A stretch of 64,000 nucleotides of DNA, taken from assembly GCA_029259745.1 (NCBI GenBank), contig JAJDEO010000061.1, positions 1 to 64,000 on the forward strand, written 5' to 3'. Below are positions 26,594-34,713 of this stretch, piece by piece. The first letter of the stretch is position 1. The number at the start of each line of letters is the position of its first letter. The notes under the pieces were generated by a model. It was not told the DNA's origin and ran no database searches. It saw only the letters and a list, made by a program, of their open reading frames with translations. This stretch comes from Planctomycetota bacterium. GTDB lineage: Bacteria; Planctomycetota; B15-G4. A program made the translations under genes and the position numbers.

Positions 26594-28513
26594 TCACTTC
26601 CCGTCGTCGTCGCTCTCGCTCTCTTCGTCGTCCTTCTTCGGCGGCGGGGCCTTGCCGTCCATGTAGCCAAGCGCGCGCAGGACGTCGGTGTCGACGTTCG
26701 TCATCTCGCCGCCCGTGACGCTGCCGTCGAGGAACTCGTCGAGCGCCTTGTCGAGGATGCCGCGCAGCTCTTCGTGCTCGGCAGAGACATCGGTGATGTC
26801 GAGCCGGTCGGCGTGGATGTCGTGCAACGTGCGCTCGCCTTCGAGGTCGAAGAGCTTGTAGTCGCCGAGGATGACGGCCGCGCTGTCGTAGCCGGGCTCG
26901 AGGTTGTCGTGGTCGACGAGGTAGACCTTGCGCCCCTCGGTCACCGTGAGATCGCGCAGCGACTCGCCGAGCATGGGCCACGTGAAGGTGTCGGACAGCC
27001 CCGCGAAGTCGAGCAGCGTCGGGGCGATGTCCACACCGGAGACGGGCGCGTCGACGGTCTGGCCCGCTTCGATGTCGCCCGGCGCGTAGAGCAGGAACGG
27101 CACGCGCGTCTGCGGGCCGTGCAGGTGCTCGTGACTCCAGAGCTGCTCGCCGTGGCGATCCTCGCCGAAGCCCTCGCCGTGGTCGGACGTCATGAGCACG
27201 GTCGTCTCGCCGTTGCCGAGGTCGAGCTTGCTCAGGAACGCGTCGACGGTGCGGTCGAGGTCGAACATCTCCGCGTCGTAGAGGTCGACGATGTGCGACT
27301 TGTCGGCAGCCTTGGGCTGGTATCCGTCGGGGTAGTCGTCCGAGCGGAACGTGAAGCCGTCCATCGGTCCGCCGTAGTCGGCGACGAAGAGCGCCTGGGC
27401 GTCGTTCACCGGCAGGTAGGGCCAGTGCACGTCGAACATGTTGATGAAGACGAACCAGGGCTGGTCGGTGGCCTCGGCGTCCTCGATGAAGTTCAGCGCG
27501 TTGGCGAGGACGTCGTCGGCCGGGCGCTGCAGCGTCTCGAACCAATGCGGGTTGCCGTTGTTGTTCAGCGCCGGGAACGTCTGCGCGGCGGCGGCCTGGA
27601 CGTCGTGCACCATGCCCCACAGGCGCGTGTCGCAGAGCGGCGGGTCGACGAGGTCGTCGTAGACGTCGAAGCCCTCAAGGAAGTTCGTCGACGCGCGCAG
27701 CACCTTCGTGCCGACAAAGGCGCCCGTGCGGTACCCGGCGCGCTGCAGCAGCGGCACGATCGTCGGGTGATCGAGCCACTGGTTTGTCATCGTCGTGCCG
27801 TGCGTGGTCGGCGCCACACCGGTGAGCATCGACGTGTGCGACGACAGCGTGAACACCGTCGTGCTGAAGGCGTTCTCGAACAGCGCGCCACCCTCGGCGA
27901 GCTTCGCGAGCTGCGGCGTGGTGTCGCGGTCGTAGCCGTAGGGCGTGAGGTTCTGCGCGCGCGTCGTGTCCCAGACGAGCAACAGCAGGTTCGGCGGGCG
28001 TTCACCCTCGGCCGTGTTCTCCGCGGCCGAGGCCGTGGCGTCGCCTTCGAAGAACACGCCGGGTGCCATCGCGACGACTGCGCCGAGCCCGAGCGTCGCG
28101 CCGAGAACGCGCACGGCGCCCGAGTTGCTGCGCGTGTCGTCGAGCGACTCGGGTTGCGCCGAGCGGCGCGTCACCAAGTGACAGAGGACGAGCGCGCCCA
28201 GTGCGGTGCCGAGCACGAGGCCGACGTCGATGAGCGTTCGAGGCTCACTCAGCAACGCTGTGTTCCGCAGCGCGTCGCGCAGCACCGAGTGCAGCGCGAC
28301 GGGCGTGGCCATGACGACGAGGTGCGCCACGAAGCGCGAGCCTGTCCAGGACGCGATCAACCGCGCGGCCGGCCAGGTCAGCAACCCCCAGACGACGTAG
28401 CCCGCGATCGCCTCGAGCGGCAGCAGCCACTCAGCCGCGCGGTGAGCGTGGTCGATCCGTGTGAGCGACACATCGACAGCGGCGCACACGAGCGCGGCGA
28501 GCAACATCGCCAT
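26594..28513 (-). CDS. Membrane-anchored sulfatase/alkaline-phosphatase-superfamily protein
   Basis: The product has 639 residues. The first 170 form about four membrane helices. The remainder is a sulfatase-type domain: NLLLLVWDTTRAQNLTPYGY (metal site), then FTLSSHTSMLTG at the nucleophile position, TVLMTSDHGEGFGEDRHGE and LHGPQTRVPFLLYAPG. Where true type I sulfatases have C/S-x-P-x-R, this protein has S-S-H-T-S, so no formylglycine can form. It is closer to sulfatase-fold phosphotransferases or phosphodiesterases that use Ser/Thr. The last 18 residues are highly charged (KKDDEESESDDDG). The ATG 28513 overlaps the methyltransferase stop, so the two are coupled. Confidence 0.88.
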   Translation of the reverse strand: MAMLLAALVCAAVDVSLTRIDHAHRAAEWLLPLEAIAGYVVWGLLTWPAARLIASWTGSRFVAHLVVMATPVALHSVLRDALRNTALLSEPRTLIDVGLVLGTALGALVLCHLVTRRSAQPESLDDTRSNSGAVRVLGATLGLGAVVAMAPGVFFEGDATASAAENTAEGERPPNLLLLVWDTTRAQNLTPYGYDRDTTPQLAKLAEGGALFENAFSTTVFTLSSHTSMLTGVAPTTHGTTMTNQWLDHPTIVPLLQRAGYRTGAFVGTKVLRASTNFLEGFDVYDDLVDPPLCDTRLWGMVHDVQAAAAQTFPALNNNGNPHWFETLQRPADDVLANALNFIEDAEATDQPWFVFINMFDVHWPYLPVNDAQALFVADYGGPMDGFTFRSDDYPDGYQPKAADKSHIVDLYDAEMFDLDRTVDAFLSKLDLGNGETTVLMTSDHGEGFGEDRHGEQLWSHEHLHGPQTRVPFLLYAPGDIEAGQTVDAPVSGVDIAPTLLDFAGLSDTFTWPMLGESLRDLTVTEGRKVYLVDHDNLEPGYDSAAVILGDYKLFDLEGERTLHDIHADRLDITDVSAEHEELRGILDKALDEFLDGSVTGGEMTNVDTDVLRALGYMDGKAPPPKKDDEESESDDDGK

Positions 28514-29694
28514 CACGTTCCCTTTCGAGCCCTCAGGATCCAGCTGTCGAACCACGTTTCGGCGACCGAGCCAAACAACTGATCGACCGCAGACGCCGCG
28601 CGGTTGAGAGCCAGCATGGCGCCACAGGCGAAGTGGCTGTCGCGCTTCTCGGCCAGGGCCATGAGTTCGGGAACGGGGAAGGTGAGCTGGTAGTACCAGC
28701 GTTTCTCGATCGTGTACCCGCGGGCGACGAGGCGTTCTTCGACCTCGCGGCGGCGCAGGCCGTTGAGTTCGCGCGCCGGGAGCATCGGGTCGCGTGCTCG
28801 GCGCCGCGCGAATCCGCGCGACTTCGGGTTCAGGTCGCCGATGACGAGCAGGCCGCCCGGCGCCACGACGGCGTCGAGGCGGTCGAGGTAGACGTCGGCG
28901 TCGGGCGCGAAGGAGATCACGCCGGAGTTGAGGACGAGCTCGAAGCGCTGGTCGAAGGGCACGTCCTCGACGAACCCGACGCGCGCGTCGAGCGGCACCT
29001 TGATCTCCTTGGCGTTCTCCTTGGCGAGCTCGACCATCGCGGGGCTGGGATCGAAGGCCGAGACCTTGGCTCCCATGCGCGCTGCCTCGAGCCCGACCCA
29101 GCCCGTGCCCGAGCCGGCATCGAGGGCAGTCAGGCCGGCGCAGGGCTGGGCGATTTCGGCCAGCAGGCGCCGCATCCAGCGGTAGTGGCGATACGTCGGC
29201 GAGCCCGGCGTTCCGTTCCAACCCACGGCGTTGAGGTCGAACTTCTGGCGCGTCGACGTCTGGCCCATGGCCTCGACGCGCGGCCGCACGTAGAGCACCG
29301 TGGCGGCCTCGGTCAGCGAAAGGCCGGCGGCTTGACGCCCCTTGGCCGACCAGGACCCGTCGAGCACATGCTCGCGACGGCGGGCCGTGGTCGACACCTG
29401 TCCTCCGGTGTCCACGCGGTAGACGGCCGAGACGTGGCACTTCGGCCAGAGCGCGTCGCGCAGTGCGGCGAGCTCCTCGAAGCTCGGGTAGCCGCGGATC
29501 GTGAGCAGCTCCTGCCCTGCGAGCACGGCGTCGACCGCAGCTCGCGCGTTCTCCGTGTGCGCCGACGGCAGGTGCGCGAGCGTGAAGCGATCGCCGGCAT
29601 CGGCGAGGTCGTCACCGATCGGGCCGAGGTCGGCGCCGGGCATCGAGACGGTGTCGAGGGCGGCGTGCGAGGGAGCGGCGAGGCTGGAGGTCAT
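28513..29694 (-). CDS. Class I SAM-dependent methyltransferase with unknown N-terminal domain
   Basis: The product has 393 residues, from ATG 29694. The C-terminal half (about 175-310) is a methyltransferase domain: HYRWMRRLLAEIAQP, then motif I LDAGSGTGWVGLEAARMGAKVSAFDPSPAMVELA, and motif IV-like NSGVISFAPDADVYLDRLDAVVAPGGLLVIGDLNPK. The N-terminal 170 residues (from about AVDAVLAGQELLTIRGYPSFEELAALRDAL) match nothing I recognise. No substrate is evident. Coupling to a membrane sulfatase-like protein suggests modification of a surface lipid or glycan (inference). Confidence 0.85.
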   Translation of the reverse strand: MTSSLAAPSHAALDTVSMPGADLGPIGDDLADAGDRFTLAHLPSAHTENARAAVDAVLAGQELLTIRGYPSFEELAALRDALWPKCHVSAVYRVDTGGQVSTTARRREHVLDGSWSAKGRQAAGLSLTEAATVLYVRPRVEAMGQTSTRQKFDLNAVGWNGTPGSPTYRHYRWMRRLLAEIAQPCAGLTALDAGSGTGWVGLEAARMGAKVSAFDPSPAMVELAKENAKEIKVPLDARVGFVEDVPFDQRFELVLNSGVISFAPDADVYLDRLDAVVAPGGLLVIGDLNPKSRGFARRRARDPMLPARELNGLRRREVEERLVARGYTIEKRWYYQLTFPVPELMALAEKRDSHFACGAMLALNRAASAVDQLFGSVAETWFDSWILRARKGT

Positions 29695-29819
29695 CGTCTC
29701 GATGCGAGAGGGGGGCGCGGGAGATCCGCCGCAAAGCGTATCCCGTTCCCTCCAGCCATGCACCCCGAGGCCTCGCATCCGTGCCAAGAAGCCGGTGGGA
29801 GTCGCTGCGCGCGACCGAA

Positions 29820-29869
29820 TGCGACGCGCCCTCCATGCCGCCAGCGCTCCGACGGAGGGTGACGTCGCA
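29820..29869. terminator. Hairpin downstream of the surface-protein gene
   Basis: TGCGAC...CCCTCC (29820-29834) pairs with GGAGGG...GTCGCA (29854-29869): two 6-bp stems separated by a small internal loop, with a 19-base apical loop. It lies 66 bases beyond the minus-strand stop at 29935. A second inverted copy, GGAGGGCGC, follows at about 29886-29894. There is no T run, so it may be an RNA stabiliser rather than a terminator. Confidence 0.4.
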
Positions 29870-29934
29870 CTGCGCTGACAGCAACGGAGGGCGCACGAAG
29901 TGGCCGCAGGAGATCGACCGCGAATGATCCCTGG

Positions 29935-30951
29935 TCAGTGGATGTTGACGACGTCGCCGCGCGTCAGCCCGATCGTGTCGACAGCGGCCACCTTGAGCAC
30001 GGCGTCGATGGCACCGGTCGGCACCGGGCCCGTCACGAACTCGACCGTGTTGGCGTCGATCGGCACGATCAGGAACAGCGGGAGCAGCGAGTAGAAGTTC
30101 GTCGTGACGCCGTTGACCGAGGCCTGGAGGCCGAACTTCACGTCGTTGAAGCCGTTGCTGTCGGAGATGCGGATCTTCAGCGTGCCGGCGCCGTCGAGCG
30201 TCATCTCGACCTCCGGGCGACCTGCGATCGCACCGTTGAAGCCGTTGTTGACGCCGATCAGCGCATCCACGTCGGCCGAAGCCTGGGAGTCGAGACCGTG
30301 GTCCCAGATCTGCGAGCCGTCGCTGGCGAAGTCACTCGAGACGATGTCGATGAGTCGCACGAACTTGACGACCTGCAGGTCGACATCGCCGCTGAGCACG
30401 TTGGGCTCGTTGGCGAGCCATGCGAAGTCGAAGGCATCACCGCCACCCAACACGACGTTGAGCGGGTCGGCGCCGACGACCGGGCCGCCCGAGCTGGGCA
30501 TGACGCCGGCCAGCCCCTCGTACCACTCCACGGGACAGGCCGCGAAGGGCGAGTAGGGCCCGCTGTTCCCGTGGAAGGCCGACGGGAAGCGAGCCCACGT
30601 CGAGCCGTCGGTGGACACCTCGACGTGCATCGCTTCCACGAACGCATGCGTGGTTCCGGCGAGGAAGAACGAGTTCTCGTAGACGATGAGATCGACGCCC
30701 GGGCCGTCGTACATCGGCGTGTCCATCTGCAGGTCGACCGAGCCGCCGATACCGAGCGTGTAGACGTCGGCTGAACCCGAGAGCGGACCTTCGGCCAGCG
30801 GTTCACCGAGGATGTCCTCTGGCGCGCCGAACACGGCTCCGGGGCCGGGCACGACCCCGATGACGAAGCCGGCGTACGGGCCGCCGAACGCGGCTGCGAG
30901 TGAGAGTGATGCGGCGAGTGTGGCGGCGGTGATCAGCGTGATGCGTGTCAT
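29935..30951 (-). CDS. Exported cell-surface-domain protein, second gene after the B12 riboswitch
   Basis: The product has 338 residues with a signal peptide (LAASLSLAAAFG). The mature protein has the pattern I associate with cell-surface proteins found beside cobalamin uptake genes: GSVDLQMDTPMYDGPGVDLIVYENSFF, VEVSTDGSTWARFPSAF, YEGLAGVMPSSGGPVVG, GGDAFDFAWL and VVKFVRLIDIVSSDF. It looks like a lectin- or discoidin-like beta-sandwich. Its start lies 173 bases beyond the riboswitch-controlled gene's stop and no separate promoter is obvious, so it is probably on the same B12-regulated transcript. This is an inference; the gap is long enough for an independent promoter. Confidence 0.8.
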   Translation of the reverse strand: MTRITLITAATLAASLSLAAAFGGPYAGFVIGVVPGPGAVFGAPEDILGEPLAEGPLSGSADVYTLGIGGSVDLQMDTPMYDGPGVDLIVYENSFFLAGTTHAFVEAMHVEVSTDGSTWARFPSAFHGNSGPYSPFAACPVEWYEGLAGVMPSSGGPVVGADPLNVVLGGGDAFDFAWLANEPNVLSGDVDLQVVKFVRLIDIVSSDFASDGSQIWDHGLDSQASADVDALIGVNNGFNGAIAGRPEVEMTLDGAGTLKIRISDSNGFNDVKFGLQASVNGVTTNFYSLLPLFLIVPIDANTVEFVTGPVPTGAIDAVLKVAAVDTIGLTRGDVVNIH

Positions 30952-31124
30952 GACGATTCCCCTGCGTTGCGCAGTTTGGTTCTGCAGTGTTCGATGCAGC
31001 TCGACGACGGAGTCGACTGCCTTCCCTTTCCAGGTGATGCTCTTCCCTCGGTCGACGCGCACGCGTTCCAGCGTGTGACACCGGTGCGCTCCCGAGTCGC
31101 CCATCCGGGCTGTGCGACGAGGGG

Positions 31125-32438
31125 TCAACCGTCGACCACGCCGAAGATGGCGTTGCCGATGCCCACACGTCCTTCTTCGAACGTGAAGCCCTGAATACCG
31201 AAGTCGAGCCCGGCGACGGCCGAGAGATTGCGCAGGTTGAGCAGCGTCAAGGACACCTCGCCGAGACCGATCGGAAGCATGGGCGAGATGATGTTCGTGC
31301 CAGTGAACCCGACGCAGAGATCGCCGATGCCCTTGATCGTGCTGCCGGTGACGTCGAGTGACAGCACCCAGATCGCGGATGCGCCAGGCGTGCCACCGAC
31401 AACGATTTCGGGCGTCGAGAAGCTGGAGATCGTGCCGACGAGTGACGTCGTCGCGAGCGGGGCCGTGCGGATTGTGCGCGGCACGGTCGTGGCCGCGAAG
31501 TCGGTGACGATGAGTGCGCCGTTGCCCTCGACGCCGGGGACGAAACCGCCGGAACCTTCGAGCAGCGTCAAGCCGCCGGTGAAGCCGAAGCCCGTGGCCC
31601 ATGCGCTGTCGACGATGTCGGCGACGTCGTCGTCGTCGGTGTCGACGAGTCGTGCGACGGATGCCGAGCTGAAATCGGGCGCGAAGGTCCCGGTGAGGAA
31701 GAACGCGCCGGATGCGTCCTGCACCAGGGCCCCGGCGCCGTTGAGACCCGTCGCGAACTCGGTGAGTTCGCCGGCGTCGAGGGCATCACCGTCGGCGTTG
31801 CCATCCACGAGGCGCGCGACCCGGCCGACGAACGACGTGTTGTTCAGGTCGGCGACGTAGAGCGCATCGTCGACGAACAGCAGGCCCGCCGCGAAGCCGA
31901 AGCCGTCGGCGAAGCTCGCGAAGGCGTCGTCGGCGATGGCGAAGACGCCGCCCTCGAACGTGGCGGCGCCGAACGTCGAGTAGGTCATGAAGAGGTCGTT
32001 GCTGCCCGGCGCGAAGGCGAGGTCGAAGGGCAGGTACTCGCCGCCCGTGGACGGTCGTGGGAAGGGCGCGGGGTGCGGGATCGTTTCGCCGGCGTCGAGG
32101 GCATCGCCGTCGTCGTTGAGGTCGTCGACGAGCCAGAGCATGCCGGGGAACGAGTCGCCGACGACGAGCTCACCGGTGAGCGGCGACTGGGCCACGCCGG
32201 CGATCGAACCGAATCCGGCGGCGAAGGGCACGAGCTCTCCGTCGACGAGAAGCGAGAGCTCGCCGGCACCGAACACGCCCGTGGAGTAGAGCAGCGAGCC
32301 GTCGTTGAGCTGGCCGGCGACGAGCGCGGGCGCGGCGTTGGTCTCGACGTTGAAGCCGGCGGGGACCGAGACATCGCCGGCGAGGGCGGATGGAACGAAT
32401 GCGAGGGCCGCGAAGGCAGCCGTGCGGAGAGTTGTCAC
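31125..32438 (-). CDS. Secreted propeller-like protein under a cobalamin riboswitch
   Basis: The product has 437 residues starting at GTG 32438 (GGAGC upstream). The signal peptide ends at SALAGD. The mature protein is a chain of propeller-like strands (GFGSIAGVAQSPLTGELVVGDSFPGMLWLVDDL; GGVFAIADDAFASFADGFGFAAGLLFVDDALYVADL). It also has two near-copies of a calcium-type turn, DLNDDGDALDAGE and DGNADGDALDAGE. The last 90 residues (from IWVLSLDVTG to NAIFGVVDG) look like a planctomycete C-terminal module. A cobalamin riboswitch lies in its leader. By analogy with the BtuG surface propeller of Bacteroides, it may capture B12 (inference). Confidence 0.82.
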   Translation of the reverse strand: MTTLRTAAFAALAFVPSALAGDVSVPAGFNVETNAAPALVAGQLNDGSLLYSTGVFGAGELSLLVDGELVPFAAGFGSIAGVAQSPLTGELVVGDSFPGMLWLVDDLNDDGDALDAGETIPHPAPFPRPSTGGEYLPFDLAFAPGSNDLFMTYSTFGAATFEGGVFAIADDAFASFADGFGFAAGLLFVDDALYVADLNNTSFVGRVARLVDGNADGDALDAGELTEFATGLNGAGALVQDASGAFFLTGTFAPDFSSASVARLVDTDDDDVADIVDSAWATGFGFTGGLTLLEGSGGFVPGVEGNGALIVTDFAATTVPRTIRTAPLATTSLVGTISSFSTPEIVVGGTPGASAIWVLSLDVTGSTIKGIGDLCVGFTGTNIISPMLPIGLGEVSLTLLNLRNLSAVAGLDFGIQGFTFEEGRVGIGNAIFGVVDG

Positions 32439-32580
32439 GTGGATGAAGCTCCAAAGTCGTACAAGCGACCTTGGAGGCGCGCGCCGCCGCACGACGTCTG
32501 AAAACGACGCAAGGCCGCGCGAGCCAGGGCGCAGCAGACGCTGCGGGCTCGAGACGGCCTCGAGGTGCGGACGATCCGTG

Positions 32581-32613
32581 CCTCCCAGATCCGGGGAGTA
32601 CACGAACAGTTCG
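32581..32613 (-). promoter_or_regulatory. Hairpins after the aptamer, possible expression platform
   Basis: Directly downstream of the riboswitch on the minus strand, ACGAAC-T-GTTCGT and CTCCC-loop-GGGAG can form short stems. They are not followed by a T run, and the start codon is about 145 bases further on. Control could be by antitermination, by anti-Shine-Dalgarno pairing or by Rho; the sequence alone cannot decide. The remaining leader to 32439 holds no other feature I recognise. Confidence 0.35.
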
Positions 32614-32795
32614 TCGGCAGGATGTTCTGACTCGTGGATTGACCGAAGGGACGCGCCTTCCCAGCCGCGCAAACGCGCCGCCAGTGGCTGGAGCCTGGGC
32701 ATGCGCCCTTCTCCTGGCATCCTTCGACTCCACTTACAGCGGCGGGACCGTGACGGACTTGCACCGTCTTTCCCTGGTCGAGGAACGCATTCGTT
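32612..32795 (-). ncRNA. Cobalamin (B12) riboswitch
   Basis: Read on the minus strand, all conserved cobalamin-aptamer blocks occur in order. They are AGGGAA (32775-32770), GGTGCAAGTCC (32765-32755), CCCGCCGCTGTAAGTGG with the B12 box, GCCACTG (32688-32682), GGGAAGGCGCGTCCC (32662-32648) and the closing AGTCAGAACATCCTGCC (to about 32616). These positions agree with the adenosylcobalamin-binding family. It is followed by ACGAACTGTTCGT and CTCCC-loop-GGGAG hairpins that could form the expression platform. Bound cobalamin normally shuts off the downstream gene, here the secreted protein starting at 32438. Confidence 0.95.
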
Positions 32796-32836
32796 GTTGA
32801 AAAGAACAGGGGCCGGCACGAGGGCCGACCGAGCGA

Positions 32837-32867
32837 TCACACTGCGGCCGGGCCGCGGATTTGTCAA
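32837..32867 (-). promoter_or_regulatory. Candidate promoter for the riboswitch transcript
   Basis: A perfect TTGACA -35 hexamer occurs on the minus strand (32867-32862). No good TATAAT follows at 17 bases (CAGTGT); TGTGAT at a 20-base spacing is the best -10. The location, about 40-60 bases upstream of the aptamer, is right. The same 185-base gap must hold the promoter of the divergent acyl-CoA dehydrogenase gene. Confidence 0.4.
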
Positions 32868-32980
32868 GTTCTCCTTATGCAGAGTCGACGGGGCGGCGGG
32901 GCCCTCCCAAGGCGGGACGTCGCCGCGTCGTCTGCTATCGTTGACGGGTTCTCGCACGCATTCCTCCGCGCCACCTAGCC

Positions 32981-34678
32981 ATGACCAGCACCGCATCCCC
33001 CGCCACGCTGTCGTCCCTCGTCAAGCCGCTCTTCTTGGGGCAGCTTCGCAGCGAGGCCCTCGTCCCGTACCCGACCATGAGCGCCGACGACGCCGAGCTG
33101 CTCGCGATGGTCCAGGACAACGTCGCGAAGTTTGCCGCCGACCACATCGACCCGGCCGCGATCGACCAAGCCCACGCGATTCCGCAGGAGGTGCTCGACG
33201 GCCTCGCCGAACTCGGGCTCTTCGGTGTCGCCGTGCCCGAGGAGTACGACGGCCTCGGCATGACGAACACGCAGTACGTGAAGCTGTGCGAGACGCTCGC
33301 GACGCTCGATGGCGCTGTGCCGATCATGTCCGGCGGTCACTCGACGATCGGGATCAAGGCGATCCAGCTCTTCGGCACCGACGCGCAGAAGGCGCGCTAC
33401 ATGCCGCGCCTCGCGAGCGGCGAACTCAAAGCAGCCTTCGCCCTCTCGGAAGCTGGCGCTGGCAGCGACGCCCAGGCCCTGCGTTGCACGGCCACGCGCG
33501 ACGGCGACGACTGGCTGCTCAACGGCAATAAACTCTGGATCACGAACGGCGGGTTCGCCGACGTGTTCACGGTGTTCGCGCGCACGCCGGACGAAGAGCG
33601 CGACGACGGACGCATCTCCATCACGTGCTTCTTCGTCGAGCGCTCGGCCGGCATCGTCTCCGAGAAGGAAGAGGAGAAACTCGGCATCCGCGGCAGCTCG
33701 ACCGTGCCGCTGCTGTTCGAGAACGTGCGCGTGCCGGCCGACGCCGTGATCGGTGATGTCGGCAAGGGTTTCAAGATCGCGATGCACGTGCTGAACGCGG
33801 GGCGCACCGGCCTGTCGGCGAACTGCCTCGGCTCGAGCAAGGTGCTCATCGAGGAGATGGCGAAGTACACGAACGAGCGTCAACAGTTTGGCCTGCCGAT
33901 CTCGAAGTTCGAACTCATCCAGCAGAAGCTCGGGCGCTGTGCGCAGGACGTGCACGCACTCGAATGCATGGTCTATCTGACGACTGGTCTCGTCGATCGC
34001 GGCCACAAGGACATCGCGCTCGAGGCCGCGCTGTGCAAGATCTTCGGCACCGAGACGCTCTGGTCGGTGGTCAACGACGCCGTGCAGTGCGCCGGTGGCA
34101 ACGGCTTCACCACCGACTACCCCTACGAGCGCATGCTTCGCGATGCACGCGTCAACATGATCTTCGAGGGCACGAACGAGATCCTGCGGCTCATGGTCGC
34201 GAAGACGGGCCTCGGTGAGCTGGGGGCCGCGCTGGCCGGCAGCACCACCGGCGATGCACTCGACAAGCTCGTGCGCGGCAGTGAGGCGCCCGACCCGATC
34301 GAGGTCCCTGCGGCGCTTCAGCGCGATGCTTTGGGGCTTTCGATGGGCATCGCGACGCTGGCGCAGACGTCGGCAGCGGCCCTCGCTGAGCACGGCAAGG
34401 ACGTCGGGGCCAAGCAGCTCGTCATGGCCGCACTGGCCGATCAGGTGCTGGCGCTGTACGCGCAGATGGCGGTTCTTTCGCGCGCGAAGCTCGTCGTCGA
34501 GGCCAAGGGCGAAGAGGGCGCAGCGGCCGAGTTGCTGCTCGCTCGGGGTGCTTGTCGGCGGATGGCGGCGCGTGCAAAGGCGGCTGCGGATTCTCTGCGA
34601 GACCCAGATGTCGGATTGCTGTTGGAGACAGCGGCGGCTGTGTCCGATAGTGAGAGAGTCCCGACCGAGGCCCCCTGA
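32981..34678 (+). CDS. Acyl-CoA dehydrogenase (VLCAD/ACAD9-like)
   Basis: The product has 565 residues, longer than the usual 380, with the extra C-terminal helical domain seen in VLCAD/ACAD9-type enzymes. Markers include FALSEAGAGSDAQALRCTA (FAD-binding), DWLLNGNKLWITNGG, QQFGLPISKFELIQQKLG, AVQCAGGNGFTTDYPYERMLRDARVN and the active-site IFEGTNEILRLMVA, whose glutamate abstracts the alpha proton. It catalyses the first step of fatty acid beta-oxidation and passes electrons to ETF. It is divergent from the B12-regulated gene and 35 bases upstream of the kinase-like gene. Confidence 0.95.
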   Translation: MTSTASPATLSSLVKPLFLGQLRSEALVPYPTMSADDAELLAMVQDNVAKFAADHIDPAAIDQAHAIPQEVLDGLAELGLFGVAVPEEYDGLGMTNTQYVKLCETLATLDGAVPIMSGGHSTIGIKAIQLFGTDAQKARYMPRLASGELKAAFALSEAGAGSDAQALRCTATRDGDDWLLNGNKLWITNGGFADVFTVFARTPDEERDDGRISITCFFVERSAGIVSEKEEEKLGIRGSSTVPLLFENVRVPADAVIGDVGKGFKIAMHVLNAGRTGLSANCLGSSKVLIEEMAKYTNERQQFGLPISKFELIQQKLGRCAQDVHALECMVYLTTGLVDRGHKDIALEAALCKIFGTETLWSVVNDAVQCAGGNGFTTDYPYERMLRDARVNMIFEGTNEILRLMVAKTGLGELGAALAGSTTGDALDKLVRGSEAPDPIEVPAALQRDALGLSMGIATLAQTSAAALAEHGKDVGAKQLVMAALADQVLALYAQMAVLSRAKLVVEAKGEEGAAAELLLARGACRRMAARAKAAADSLRDPDVGLLLETAAAVSDSERVPTEAP

Positions 34679-34713
34679 TCGCCGCGGGGCGTCCCCACCT
34701 GGCCACGCTGCAC

